Shown here piece by piece: positions 10,560 through 20,985 of a DNA stretch of 64,000 bases (its first letter is position 1; each line of letters starts with the position of its first letter). Source of the stretch: Eonycteris spelaea (taxonomy: Eukaryota > Chordata > Mammalia > Chiroptera > Pteropodidae); the NCBI GenBank assembly GCA_003508835.1, contig PUFA01000007.1:20855001-20919000 (forward strand), in the 5' to 3' direction. Under the pieces are notes generated by a model. It was given only the letters and a program-made list of their open reading frames with translations, was not told where the DNA came from and made no database searches. A program made the translations under genes and the position numbers.

Positions 10560-10720
10560 GGTGAGATGGGTTCAAATCCCAGCCCAGCACGCACTAGGTG
10601 GGTGACCAGACTCGAGTTTCTTTACGATCTGAGCCTCCACCTAGTCATCTATAAAACGAAGAAAAGAATCGTGTTCACCCACCTCTCTGCATTACCAGGA
10701 GGACAGACTAGATTTGTGAA
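10560..10720 (+). repeat. MIR SINE
   Basis: ATGGGTTCAAATCCCAGCCC, CACTAGGTGGGTGACC and CTAGTCATCTATAAAACG. A TTCTTTACGATCTGAGCC segment is diverged. Confidence 0.75.
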
Positions 10721-11539
10721 TGGGAAAACAAACCCTGAAGGGTCATCATACCCTGGGAATCAGAAAAAACGCCGTGTTGAGTTTTGTGTCCTTTTGTTTT
10801 CTAGGGTTACAGGTGGCAGAAGCAGCCCCTCCATTAAGGGCTGATGTGGCCCAGCCCTGGAACATCCAAGCTGCTTATGTTTTGCTTTGGGGGAAGGCGG
10901 AGTAGGGAGAAGGGGTGAGGGGTCTAGTGTTTCCTTCCACGCTCTCTGGAGCAGAACTGCTTTGTACTGTTCTGCGTGTTTGGTTCTCTGACCTAAAACC
11001 TCTCCGAGTTTTCACACTGTGACTGTTCTGGTTTTGTCCGTGAAAACTGTTTCTGCAAAGGAGCGATTTTAGCCACTGGGGCTGCAGCTCAGAGGTCCTC
11101 AGGGTCTTTGCTGGGATCCGGAGCAAGCGGGGGACGCCCACTGCCACCAGCACCAGTTTTAGGTTCCAGCCAAGGGTCCCCTCCCCTGGGTACCCTTCTA
11201 TGACACCAATCCTTCCTGGCAAGGTGCAGTGAGGAGGCAAAGGGTCCTCATTCTTCAGAGGGGTCCTGTGGAGGAATTGACATCCCTCTGACAAGGGTCC
11301 TGGGACACCTATAGGAGACCCAGTTTGGTTCGCATCCCACTCACAGTGAAAGGGCTCCGGAGAGGGGGCCCATGGGATAGACCTGGAGCCCAGTACTGCC
11401 AAAAACTGGAAGAGGGCAACCAGGGGGCCAAATGAAAGCCATATGCTTTGACGATTTGGAAGGGAAGACCCCCCAATGGGAGACCAGTGACTTCTGGCCT
11501 CCTGTCACCAGGCCCTGTGTGAGTTTCCTTCTAAACGGC
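10721..11539. other. Unassigned sequence
   Basis: The minus strand is open for 175 codons (10875-11402), the longest frame in a repeat-free stretch. It has no signal peptide, membrane segment or domain I recognise, and its Pro/Ser/Arg-rich makeup is what such base composition gives by chance. Confidence 0.4.
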
Positions 11540-11675
11540 AGCTTATCATATCGTCGACTGACTTTGTGAGGCAAGGGTGATCGTCCCCTTTTCTAGATGG
11601 GGAAACTAAGGCTCCAAGGAGTTCAGGGACATGCCTAAGACCCACAGCTCATGACTGCGGTGGGGCCAGGGTGGC
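11540..11675 (-). repeat. MIR SINE, antisense
   Basis: TCTAGATGGGGAAACTAAGG (11593) followed by CATGCCTAAGACCCACAGCT matches the antisense MIR core. Confidence 0.75.
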
Positions 11676-11814
11676 TGGAGAAGCCCGTTATTTAGTGAGG
11701 TGGGGGAGACATTGGGAAGGGGAGTCCACAGGGGCCAGTCCCGGTGTTGGAATTCACATATCCCGCAGATCAAGGTGATCACAGCAGGTGGCTCAGCTGA
11801 CTCGCAGGAAGCAC

Positions 11815-12090
11815 GATCCACGCAGCCAACCACAGCTTACGGAGAGGCTGCGGGCACGCTGCGGGCACACGCTGCGGGCTGACTCGGGGAGGCAGATGCA
11901 AGAAAGAGCAGGCCCCGTCCTCAGAGGAGCACCATGCACAGGGTAGAACAGGTCACAGGAGTACGCGTAAGGACAGCGCTTTCACAGAGACGAGCGCGGA
12001 CGGCTGTGGGCAAGAGGAGGACGGCCAGGGCTTCGGAGAGGCCCCTGGAGCCCGGCCACGAGAAACGCGGGAGGAGGAGGGCTGGGGCTG
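11815..12090. promoter_or_regulatory. CpG-rich patch, candidate small CpG island
   Basis: By hand count about 22 CpG in 300 bases (11821-12120) at roughly 66% G+C, against a CpG-poor background. It includes three close copies of a GCTGCGGGC word (11848-11880). No TATA box or repeat family is recognised. It could mark a promoter or CpG-rich enhancer, or simply be a GC-rich decayed repeat. Confidence 0.35.
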
Positions 12091-12549
12091 TGACAGCAAA
12101 GCTCCAGCCCACAGAATTGCTGGGCACACAGGGCATTATTGCTCTGTTCCCCAGCTGTCTTGCGAGATGGGAGGTTTCATGTTGCTTCTTTCTTTTTGAA
12201 GGTCTGACCTCGGTCAGGGCGTGGTCGTCTTCTTCATGTCACCACCATCACTCTGGATGCCCAGAGCCCCCCCTTCTGGTCGGGGCAAGGTTTACAAGTG
12301 TCCTAGACTGTTGGACTTGGACGTGTCCGTTTGGGGTGGGTTGGAAGAGGCCTGGACAGTCGCTGGCATGAGTGGGTACCACTCCAGATTGAATGCTTCG
12401 TCAGCGACCTCTGACCCCATCTCTGGTGGTCCATGCATACAGTAATGGGAAGGGAAACTCAGTGCTCATGTGGCTGGTGACAGGCCTCTCTGCTCCAGGG
12501 GGAGTCACGGTGTCTCTATCCCCAGTCTCTTGATTGTCCCTGTCTCCCT
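12091..12549. other. Unassigned sequence
   Basis: A 145-codon + strand open frame (11934-12371) runs out of the CpG-rich patch. The translation is Arg-rich then Ser/Trp-rich and matches nothing I know. Confidence 0.4.
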
Positions 12550-12715
12550 CCTGTTTAATCTCATCCGTGGGTCCTATTATTATCTGCATTTTATAGACGA
12601 AGAAACAGAGCAAGCTCACCAAGAGAACTTCTTGCTCGAGATCATTCAGTAAGTGGTGCCTCTGGGCATCAAGTCATCTGTCTGCAGAGCTGGTGACCTT
12701 CCCCGTGCCCCACAT
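12550..12715 (-). repeat. MIR SINE, antisense
   Basis: GTTTAATCTCATCCGTGGGT, GCATTTTATAGACGAAGAAAC and ATCATTCAGTAAGTGGTGCC. Confidence 0.85.
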
Positions 12716-13136
12716 CATCACCCAGGCAATGGGAGAAGAGTCATGGAGAATGAAGGGGAAGCTGGATCAGGGCCAGAGAGAGGATTTGGAGGGTCTAGAA
12801 GGGCATTTCAGCTCCATTCTTCCTAGAAAAGGCCAACGATCAAAAGGGACCTCGCACATTTGGTGAGTCCACAAATCTTCAACGCCAGCACAGAAACCCA
12901 GATTCTCAGCCCTCGGTTTCAAACTCCCGGTTTAATAAGCCTGCGAGACTTTGCCAGGGGCCAAGTGCTATGTGGTTGCCCTGTGCGGCTCCCTGTGATC
13001 CTGCACCCACTTTGTCATCGGCCCCGCTCACCGCCAGCAGGTCAGGTAGCACCCTGCTGATACCAGTATAATCAAGGCTTGGCCGTATTCCAAACATCCA
13101 CTCTCTCTTCCTTGTTGAGCCCACGCTCTTTTAGAC
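12716..13136. other. Unassigned sequence
   Basis: No repeat or gene recognised. Overlapping open frames at 12860-13124 are on opposite strands and under 75 codons. Confidence 0.5.
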
Positions 13137-13270
13137 CAGCGGTTCTCAGCCCTAGGTGCCAACGAGAATTAATCGGGGAGCTTTAAAAGATCCGACGCCC
13201 TGGCCTTCTGGTCTGTGCGAAGGCCCAGGGGTGAGGCATTTTCCAAGCTCCCCAAGGTTGAGAAGCACTG
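13137..13270 (+). mobile_element. MER5-like nonautonomous hAT element
   Basis: Terminal inverted repeats CAGCGGTTCTCAGCC (13137-13151) and GGTTGAGAAGCACTG (13256-13270) match at 12 of 15 positions. The flanks TTTTAGAC and CTTTACAG fit a worn 8-base duplication (5 of 8). Internal GGGGAGCTTTAAAAGATCC and CAGGGGTGAGGCATTTTCC are typical of MER5. Confidence 0.8.
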
Positions 13271-13325
13271 CTTTACAGAAACCCGCTGGGATAGTCTGTG
13301 CACCCTCTAAGCATGGCCTGGATGG

Positions 13326-13358
13326 TTTTTTTTTTTTGTTTTTTGGGTTTTTTTTCCC
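13326..13358 (+). repeat. T-rich tract
   Basis: Interrupted T runs (T11 then GTTTTTTGGG and T8), probably a decayed retroposon tail, but no body is seen beside it. Confidence 0.6.
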
Positions 13359-13479
13359 CTCACATCAGCATAATCCACCCTATTAAAGCCCACAAAACAC
13401 AAATCAAATGGTTCCTGCTGGCCAGAGCACGGGTCTTTGGAGAACAGTGCTGAGCCTTGCAGACTCGTGTCCTGAGGGG

Positions 13480-14190
13480 AGCTCTAACTGTGCCTGTGCC
13501 AGTTCAGTCATTGTGACTTCAGAGTCACCCTATACTGGCATTATTCCTACGCCATCTCACCCATGATATCCAAAGGCCCACGGAGACTTTTATTGTCCGT
13601 TTTATATTGTTGAACAGGAGCCTTAGATGCTTGTGGTCATAATTTTGAAATATGAAATTACGCTGAGCATTAAGGGCTATGTTTTCCGTTAGAAGACAGG
13701 TTAATTGCAGCTCTTCATCTTTAATTTTGAGATTTAAGCCGCTTTCCCATTTAGCTCTAATTGGTAGTGTTCTGACAGCCCTCCCTGACCTCAGAAGCCT
13801 TTGATATGGTTTAGAGATCCTTTTATGGAAGCCCCTTTTTCTTTAGCCCTGCACATTTAATAGATTTGTATTTCCTCAGTCATCTTTTCTTCTGTGGAGA
13901 TATTTCAAAATCGCACCATGTGTCTGCAGGGAATAAATGCCTCCTCTCCAGCGAATGGCTTTTTTTTTTTATAGCGGTCGGCAAAAGAGGATTAATTGCC
14001 CCCATTCATACACACCTCTTACTCACCGTGGTCCATTTTCATACAGAGATTTTTAATCCTTTCTTCTGTAGCCAGGTTGGATTTGTCTGTCAAGGTTGGT
14101 GCTCTTAAAATGATGTTTCTGGAATGGACCTTAAGAGAACATTTACTCCAATTGCTTTATTTTACAGATAATAATATCACCATAATGATG
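13480..14190. promoter_or_regulatory. Candidate conserved noncoding block
   Basis: About 700 bases of unique AT-rich sequence with many homeodomain-type cores (GGTTAATTGCAG at 13699, CTCTAATTGG at 13755, GATTAATTGCC at 13990) and no repeat family. Of the unassigned stretches this one looks most like an ancient enhancer, but no alignment was possible. Confidence 0.3.
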
Positions 14191-14311
14191 TTTTATGTGT
14201 CAGGGGGGAGCACTCATTGTGAGGGCAGGGATAGGGGTATTAACGAGCCCCTCATTCCTGGAAGTGTTCAAGCACAGTTTGGAAGCAGCTTGCCAGGCAT
14301 ATTTTAGAGGT

Positions 14312-14545
14312 AAATATAGCATAAGAACTGAGAGGTTTTAGAGTCAGAAAGTCTTGGTTTAAATCCCTGCCACTTACCGGTCCTGTGGCCTTGGGCACCT
14401 TATGAGCCATTTTCAGCCTCTGTTTCCTACTCTATAAAACGGAGTTAATAACAATACTCACCACATAAAGTTATAGCAGAGCTGAGTGAAATAATACCTG
14501 GCCTTTAGCAATTGTTTAAAAAATGTGGGTTACTATTATTAAATA
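14312..14545 (+). repeat. MIR SINE
   Basis: GTCTTGGTTTAAATCCCTGC, CCACTTACCGGTCCTGTGGC, CTGTTTCCTACTCTATAAAA and AACAATACTCACC, in MIR order, with a degraded 3' end. Confidence 0.85.
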
Positions 14546-14649
14546 TTAGAGAGGATAGTTGGGCTTCAGAAGTGGGGGAGGGGTGGGAATAGGGAAGAAC
14601 TCAACAGAAAACCTTCCGGTTATCTTCGCTCCTCAGACGTCACTAGCTC

Positions 14650-14830
14650 CTTGGAGTTTATGAAGTGCCTTCGCATCTATCATCTCCATTTATCCTGGTA
14701 ACTGCTCTACAACACAACAGTCCTTAACCAGGACTAAGCAACAGGGTGGGGACATGGAGGCTCCAAAAGGTGAGGTGACGCCTCTCAAGTCACACAGCGC
14801 AGGGACAGAGCCACTGGGATCCAAATTCAT
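14650..14830 (-). repeat. MIR SINE, antisense
   Basis: GAAGTGCCTTCGCATCTATC, TCTCCATTTATCCTGG and CAAGTCACACAGCGCAGGG. Confidence 0.75.
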
Positions 14831-14989
14831 ACACGCCCCTCTTTTGCTTCCACGAAACCAGCGCTGCTGTCGGTCCCGTTATCCTTCTGCTTTATCGTAA
14901 GGCTAATTCTCAATATCCCAGGTCCACGCTTCGCTAGGTGGGCGTGCTCCTGGTCTGCCCAGATTCTCATTCTGAGGGTGATGCTTGCC

Positions 14990-15260
14990 AAGTCGAATGC
15001 AGAACTTGGAGACGTTTCTTTTATTCCCAGTATGTAGGGCAATCAAACCGTCCGATAATAATAATACAGAACGTTGGATGTTCATATTGCCCTTGTTGCA
15101 TGTGGCACTCTTAGAATTTTAATTTGATACAAGGAACGTTATTACACCATATTCATTACAATGCGTGTTAACCTCTTTTAAAACCCCTTTTCCCAGCAAT
15201 AATAGAAGACAATTTAACAGGAGGAACGTCATTTGGAGAAGAAGATCTGCTCAATGGGTT
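14990..15260. promoter_or_regulatory. Candidate conserved noncoding block
   Basis: Unique AT-rich sequence (AATAATAATACAG, GAATTTTAATTTGATAC, CATATTCATTACAATGC) with no repeat family. A regulatory role is inferred from composition only. Confidence 0.25.
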
Positions 15261-15969
15261 TTTCCTGGCATCGTTATGGCCTGAGCTGACCCCGCTATCT
15301 TCTCTCCTAAGGTTCTAGTTTCCCTTGTCATGGTTAACAGTATAAAGCACCAGAGGCCATTTATATGGGGCCCATGGACGGATCTGTAGAAGGGGCCTCC
15401 ACCTGCTCTGATCATTACTTGACTCCCAAGGGAGATGCCTTGGCAAAGAGGCCCTGTGTCATCAGCCTTTTGTACCAATGTTATGCTACAAGGACTTTTT
15501 GAGGCTTATCGTCATAAGAGATTCAGTCCGAGGAAAGAAGGAACCCGTCGGGTGTGGGGGTGGGTGGAGGAGGAGTGGAGGAGATCCCAGCTCTCCTTAA
15601 AAATTCAACACTTCAAGCATGGGGTTGGGGAAGCTTGACCATGGATCCAGCTGGGTCACTGTCAGGAGCAAAATCCTTCTAAAGACACTGAGAGCCACTA
15701 ACGCTGCCTCCCCACATACACCTTTTATTTTAACGCCTCACACCAAAGCAGACAAGGCTACAGGTCTAATCTGATGCTCACCCTCTGATGCTGACCTCTG
15801 ACTAAGCGGCTGTCTCAGCTGTCTTTAAGCAGTGCCCCAAGGGTGGAGGGTGAGGGCCTCTTTTGTCTCTAAACTGGGCAGCCTGACTTATGCTTTGTAG
15901 ATTGATCCCACACATACTTTCATGCGAAGGGGTTCTGAGCCCTGAGTCCTGATCCTGTCCCCAACCCTG
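15261..15969. other. Unassigned sequence
   Basis: No repeat family recognised. A minus-strand open frame of 136 codons (15802-16212) runs across two MIRs and is therefore not a gene. Confidence 0.5.
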
Positions 15970-16085
15970 TGTTTTGAAGATCAGGAAACCACGGGCCAGA
16001 GAACAAAGGGTCTTCCCCAAGTGTGTGGCTGAGTTGGAACCGGAATCCAGTTCTAATGCCACTGCAGCACACTGTCTCAATAGCA
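15970..16085 (-). repeat. MIR SINE fragment, antisense
   Basis: GATCAGGAAACCACGGGCC and CCCAAGTGTGTGGCTGAGT, then GGAACCGGAATCCAGTTC. The order is that of antisense MIR. Confidence 0.75.
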
Positions 16086-16149
16086 TTCGCCCTGTGACAA
16101 CAGCAACGCCATAATAATATCCTCCCACGGACCCTGGGAAAGAGCTATA

Positions 16150-16385
16150 GCGTGCTGCGTTCTTACGATGTACCAGGAACTTTTTCTGAACAGCACACAT
16201 CTTCTTATGCAATCCTGTTAACAGTTCCCTAAGGTGGCATTACTGTCCCAGTTCTATGGGTGAGGCCACTGGGCTCTGAGAAGTGAGGCTTTTGCACAAC
16301 GTCAGCCAGAGGGTGGTAGAGCAGGACTTGAACCCAAGCCTCCGCTGGGATCTGCCATCGGAAACCAGCTGCCTGGAGCCTTCGT
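16150..16385 (-). repeat. MIR SINE, antisense, near full length
   Basis: TTCTTACGATGTACCAGG, CTTATGCAATCCTGTTAAC, ATGGGTGAGGCCACTGG and GAGCAGGACTTGAACCCAAG. Confidence 0.85.
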
Positions 16386-16429
16386 TTACTTCTCTGCAAA
16401 ACGCAACGCCTCGTTCCTGTCCTCACTAA

Positions 16430-16660
16430 TTTACACTCCAGGTTCAAGTCAAAGGAATATAAAAATTCTTGGAAACGTCAAAAGCACTATAAAAACGCAT
16501 GACTGTACAAATGCCATTATAAAATGTGGACAAATTATTTGGTTTGGGTTTTTTTTTTTTTTCCTTAAGTGCTGCAAAAATTCTGCCAGGAAAAAAAGGA
16601 TCTTTGCACAAAGTTTAAGGCATTATGGATTGGAGACACTATTCATTTGAAAACAGTTTT
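16430..16660. promoter_or_regulatory. AT-rich unique block, possibly conserved
   Basis: ACTATAAAAACGCATGAC, CATTATAAAATGTGG and CTTTGCACAAAGTTTAAGG around a T run (16549-16562). No repeat family is recognised. Conservation is a guess from appearance. Confidence 0.2.
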
Positions 16661-16669
16661 TTGGAAGAT

Positions 16670-16855
16670 TTTCTGGGCTCAGCACTAGGTTCCATACTAG
16701 GGGTTCAGAGAGAAATAAGACCAGTCCCAGCCCTCAAGGTGCTGAAGTCCTCTGGGGAGAACTAAGAGATGAAGCATCAATTACATTTCAGTCAGAAAGT
16801 GCCAGATGGAGGAACGGTCTGGAGGCCTGTGAGGTAGCCAAGGAGGCCTGACCGC
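16670..16855 (-). repeat. L2 fragment, antisense
   Basis: CTGGGCTCAGCACTAGGTTCC, then AGAGAAATAAGACCAGTCCC and CCCTCAAGGTGCTGAAG, match the antisense L2 3' end. Confidence 0.65.
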
Positions 16856-16867
16856 ATGCTGGCTGAG

Positions 16868-17052
16868 AGGGTAGGCTCTGGTCTAGATCGCCTTAGATTC
16901 AAATCCTGGCTCTGCACTTACATACTTTCTGTGTGTCCTTGGGCAGTTTTCCTGACCTCTCTGTGCCTGAGTTATCTCTTCTATAAAATAGGAATTATAC
17001 GAGACAATAATAGAGTCCTACCTCAAAGGATTGCTATAAATGTTTCATGAGG
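16868..17052 (+). repeat. MIR SINE
   Basis: TTAGATTCAAATCCTGGC, TCCTTGGGCAGTTTTCCTG, TGCCTGAGTTATCTCTTC and CAAAGGATTGCTATAAATG. Confidence 0.9.
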
Positions 17053-17759
17053 CAGGGACTCTCTAGAAATTGGATGAAGCCTATAGACTCCTCTGGGAAT
17101 ATTGTTTTTCAATTCATGCAATAAAAATATATAGGATTAAAAAGTGCACTAATTATATTAAAAATAGTATCGAAATATTAAAAACACAAATTTATAATTT
17201 AGCCATATGTGAGCTTCGTTATTAAGGCATTAAATAATGAGGTCTGGAGGCAGGTCTAATAAACACCATAACTTCGAAGTGGTGAGAGGTGTAAATGGTC
17301 TTTAGAGGCTTCTGCAAGTACATGATATAATAAGAATTTATCTGTTATTTCTATGGGTGACATACAAGGAAGTGCTCGATTTCAGTTCAACTCAGTGAAC
17401 AGAGATGTCGTTTTTCCCTTTCAACTTCTCCAAACCCCTGAATTTTATCGAGACTTGCTGGGTGCCCCTGAACCCAAGAGATTGAGTCCTGCCCCATGGG
17501 GAGCCTCTGGTGCGGGGAGGAAGAGCATGATGCTGAGTGGCAGGCAGGAGGAGCCAGGGTGCCGGGGAGCATCTTTAGAGGGCTCCTGGGAGTAGGGAGA
17601 GCTGTGAGGCCTGAGCAGCTGCACTGCATGGTGTCCTGAAATCAAGTTCTGCTGCTTGAAGATGAATTGCCATCCCAGGACTATACCTGGGCAGTTTCTA
17701 AAACTCATGCATCTGCCCCCTCCTCCACTCGTAATAACCCATGTAACAGTTAAGGACGG
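17053..17759. other. Unassigned sequence
   Basis: AT-rich at 17095-17250 (AATAAAAATATATAGG, TTATATTAAAAATAG), then average composition. The longest open frame is 115 codons on the minus strand (17445-17792) and has no domain. Confidence 0.4.
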
Positions 17760-17957
17760 GCTCTGCCAAAACCCGAATCGCAGCTCCACCATCCACTCTG
17801 TGTCACCTTGGCAAAGATTCTCGCCTTCACTGTTATCTCGGTTTTCTCATCTCCAAGATGGAAATAATAGCCTGGTCTCCGAAGACTGCCGCAACCCTTC
17901 AAAGAGAGGCTCAGCAAGGTGTATTTCCGCAGCACAGTTCGCAATGTAAATGCCTTC
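17760..17957 (+). repeat. MIR SINE
   Basis: CTCTGTGTCACCTTGGCAAAG, GTTTTCTCATCTCCAAGATGG and AAATAATAGCCTGG. Confidence 0.75.
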
Positions 17958-17989
17958 AAATTGGGAAACTGGAACGAGCCATTTCTAGG

Positions 17990-18250
17990 CAGTATGGCCT
18001 GGATTCAGAGTCCTGGCTGTGGCATGAAGCCAGTCAAGTTGGACTCCCAGCCCACCCGCTAACCAGCTGTATAACTGTGCATGCTGCGGAACCTCTCTGG
18101 GCCTCAGTTTCTTCCTCTGTAGAAGGGGAAAAATAATAACGTCAATCTCACAGTGTCGTTGCCAAGACTAAATGAATTAACGCATAGAAAGCACTTGTAC
18201 AGTCCCTGTCACATGTTAAATGCTCATCTGTTAGGTCCAATATCATTAGA
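17990..18250 (+). repeat. MIR SINE, near full length
   Basis: TGGCCTGGATTCAGAGTCC, CTAACCAGCTGTATAACTG, GGGCCTCAGTTTCTTCC, CTAAATGAATTAACGCATAG. It follows the previous MIR in the same direction after about 30 bases. Confidence 0.9.
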
Positions 18251-18437
18251 TTGATAGTTATTGCCCAGTGAGTGAACCTAGCTGCCACCCAGCATCCATA
18301 CTTTATTTCCCAACTCCAATATCTTCATTAAGTGTCTAGGAAAGCACTTAAGCATTTATTTTACGGAACAATGTATCGCTGGAGTAATGGTCACAGATCA
18401 GAGACTGGGATGATTTTTGGAGCAGTGAAAGGACCAG

Positions 18438-18645
18438 GTATACTGTGCCCGTTACGTGCCACCCACATTGCATTATTTAATCATCACAATGGTCTTCCCA
18501 GAGAGTTAACATCACCCCCATTTTACTGATGAAAAAAAATGAAGATTCGCAGAGGCAAAGAGATTGGCCCAAATGTGCAGAACCGCTGAGTGACAGAGCT
18601 AGGATTTAAACCCAAGTCTGTCCTATCCCCAGAAGCCTCAGTTGC
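18438..18645 (-). repeat. MIR SINE, antisense
   Basis: GCATTATTTAATCATCACAA, CCCCCATTTTACTGATG, GCTGAGTGACAGAGCTAGG and TTAAACCCAAGTCTG. Confidence 0.9.
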
Positions 18646-19099
18646 AAGGAATATTTTCTGCTGAGCCAGAGAGCAGGGTCTGCCCATCTGAGACCAGCCT
18701 TCTTGGCCCCCATATCTCTGGTCCAACCAGGCTGACAGGAGCCAGGATGCTTGCTCTGAGCAAATGAGGAACATGTGTTTACCTCATGGGTACTGAGCCA
18801 GGCTTCCTGCTTGATGCCTCAATTTTTAATGCATAATGACCCTGCTGGAAAAGCAGGCCTCTCCTTCCTCTTGGGCTGTGCAGCCCTCATTAGTTAGGGA
18901 CATCAGACTGGAGCGCAGCAGCTGTTGGGTATTTTACCCCAGAGCAGCTCTCGTGGCACTGGCTCACGTGTCCAAAGGCTGGGACAGAAGCCTGACCCCC
19001 GTTTTTCTTCTGCTCCTCTTCTGGGGCAATTGGAGGTGACAGAGAAGGGTCTTGGGGACGTGAAGGTGTCCTTGGGTTTCGGAAAGCCTAGGTGTTCAC
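18646..19099. other. Unassigned sequence
   Basis: No repeat or coding signal recognised. Confidence 0.5.
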
Positions 19100-19215
19100 T
19101 CTTTCACCCACCAAATGCATGTTCAGACCACCACTGTGTGTTGGGCACTGTGTGCTGTGACAAAGGGATGAATGAGTTCAACTCCTGGATGTGAGAACTT
19201 CCACTTTGGGGGAGA
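19100..19215 (-). repeat. L2 3' fragment, antisense
   Basis: CCACTGTGTGTTGGGCACTG, GTGACAAAGGGATGAATGAG and CTTTGGGGGAGACCCACATG. Confidence 0.55.
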
Positions 19216-19474
19216 CCCACATGTATATGTCACTGTGATTGGGACATCACCGAGGGGTTGGAAATAGTTATGGGAGCTTAAAGAAGGAGTGCCTAGTTCC
19301 CTGAGGAGCGGGGGATCCACAGAAAACTTTTTCAAAAGATGTACGAAAACACAAACAAACACACACGGAAGTGTTCACCCATCAGAGAAGTGGGAGCAGT
19401 TGGGATGAAGGGGGGTTAGGACAGTGCTTAGCAGTCACCCTCCAGTTGTGGGTAGGTTCTATGGCGGGCTCACG

Positions 19475-19665
19475 GCCTGCTATCTCTCACTTCATCTGCA
19501 CAGCGATGCAACAAAGGCAGGCCTCAGCATCCTCATTAACGGTGGAGGAAGTGAGGCCAGAGAAGCTGAGAGACTTGCTCAAGGTCACACAGCTGGGAGT
19601 AAATGGTGGAGCCAGGTTGCCATCCAGAGCCATCCAGCTCCAGGCTTGTGTTCCGTTCACCTTGA
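19475..19665 (-). repeat. MIR SINE, antisense
   Basis: TCCTCATTAACGGTGGAGG, GACTTGCTCAAGGTCACACA and GCTGGGAGTAAATGGTGGAG. Confidence 0.85.
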
Positions 19666-19831
19666 GCCCTGGCAAAGGAAACCAACCAGACAAGGACCCA
19701 GAGGAGGGAAGGAGCCTGCGGTGGTCAGAGAAGGAAGCTGGAGTACAGAAGCTCACCAGGAGAGTGAAAGGGTCTTGGAGCTGGAGGACACAGGCCTTCA
19801 ATGTCACACCCTAGAGTATGTTCTGTGTTGC

Positions 19832-20374
19832 TGTGGTAGATTGTTATAACGATGGCCCCCGATGAATCGCCCCCGCTTGCATTTACACCCTTTGCAGTGT
19901 AGATTGTCACTCTTTCCTTCAAGAGGTGAAGTCCATTTCCTCACCCCTTGAATCTGGGTTGACCCATCACAGCTTCGGCCAATAGAATATGGCAGAGAGA
20001 CCCTGTGAGAGTTCCAGAGCCCGGCTCTAAAGAGGCGTGCAGCCTCCAATCGCAATCTCAGCTGCCCTGAGACTCCATGTAAAGAAGCCGAGTCTGGGCT
20101 CCTCGAGGATGAGAGGCCACATGGAGAGCGCAATACCTGCTTTCCTGGCCGTCTCGACCCACCCAGCTGAAGCACCAGACACGTACCTGAGTCCGTCTTG
20201 GATCTTTGTCCCACACTGTCATGTGTATGTCACTATACCAGAATGACTCCAGATGACCCATTGTGGAGCAGCTGTGCCCAGCCAGATTGCAGAATCATAG
20301 CCAACTAATGGCTGTTGCTGTTTGAAGTCACTAAGTTTGGGGGTGGCTTGTCACGCAGCAACGTTACTGAAACA
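19832..20374 (+). mobile_element. Solo LTR-like element (ERVL/MaLR type)
   Basis: Begins TGTGGTAGATTGTTATAACG and ends CAGCAACGTTACTGAAACA, giving TG...CA ends over 543 bases. TGAATCTGGGTTGACCC, GGCCAATAGAATATGGCAG and GAAGTCACTAAGTTTGG are landmarks of a common mammalian LTR whose exact subfamily I cannot name. No internal viral genes. Confidence 0.6.
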
Positions 20375-20809
20375 GTGCCATTTGGAGCGAGTTCTGTGAC
20401 TGACTTTAGTGGAACGAACTGAACCCATCTCAGTCCAGTTATTCTGGAAACATCCTTCCATGTGGAGGGCAAGCATGCGTAGGCCAGACCAGAATTCCGG
20501 GGCCCAGCGCATCGCAATCACTGGGACAGCTGGGTTCTCCTTCGGAAGCTGGAGCTAAACAGCCTCCCTCCTTGGTTGATCCATTTGTCTTACTGCCATT
20601 TCTCTTTCCTTTCTCCTTCTATCACTGATGGTGGAAGCAGCTGCCAAAATAAACTAGGGCAGGCCGCACAGCCAGAAAACACCAACCGCCTGGATGTCTT
20701 TGTCTGTTTGCTTTTCCTGGATGACATACTTTTCTTTTTATTCGTGTGAAATCGTCCCATCGGGGACCTGGGTCGCTGGGGAGCGGAGGCTGTCTCAAAG
20801 ACACCAGCG
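20375..20809. other. Unassigned sequence
   Basis: Nothing recognised. Confidence 0.5.
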
Positions 20810-20985
20810 GAGCCCTTAATGCACAGCAGGCACTCTATGTGTGTTATTGGGATTACCCCGTTTCACACAAGGGAATTCTGCATCTCAGAAGGGCTAAGTG
20901 GCTTATAAGCAGGTGGGCAAAGCTGGTCTTTAGACTCAGGTTGTCCAGCTCCAGAGCTGGAGCTATTTCCATGCTACATGCTGTT
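20810..20985 (-). repeat. MIR SINE, antisense, diverged
   Basis: CAGCAGGCACTCTATGTGTG, CCCGTTTCACACAAGGG and GGCTAAGTGGCTTATAAGC. Confidence 0.7.

Noticed and set aside
10875..11402. 175-codon minus-strand open frame in repeat-free sequence
   Set aside because: No domain, signal, membrane segment or splice context is visible. Chance length is plausible in GC-rich DNA. It would need protein-level conservation to revive.
16868..17052. tRNA-like box B words (GATTCAAATCC and similar) in many places
   Set aside because: They are MIR heads, which derive from tRNA. None has a full cloverleaf.
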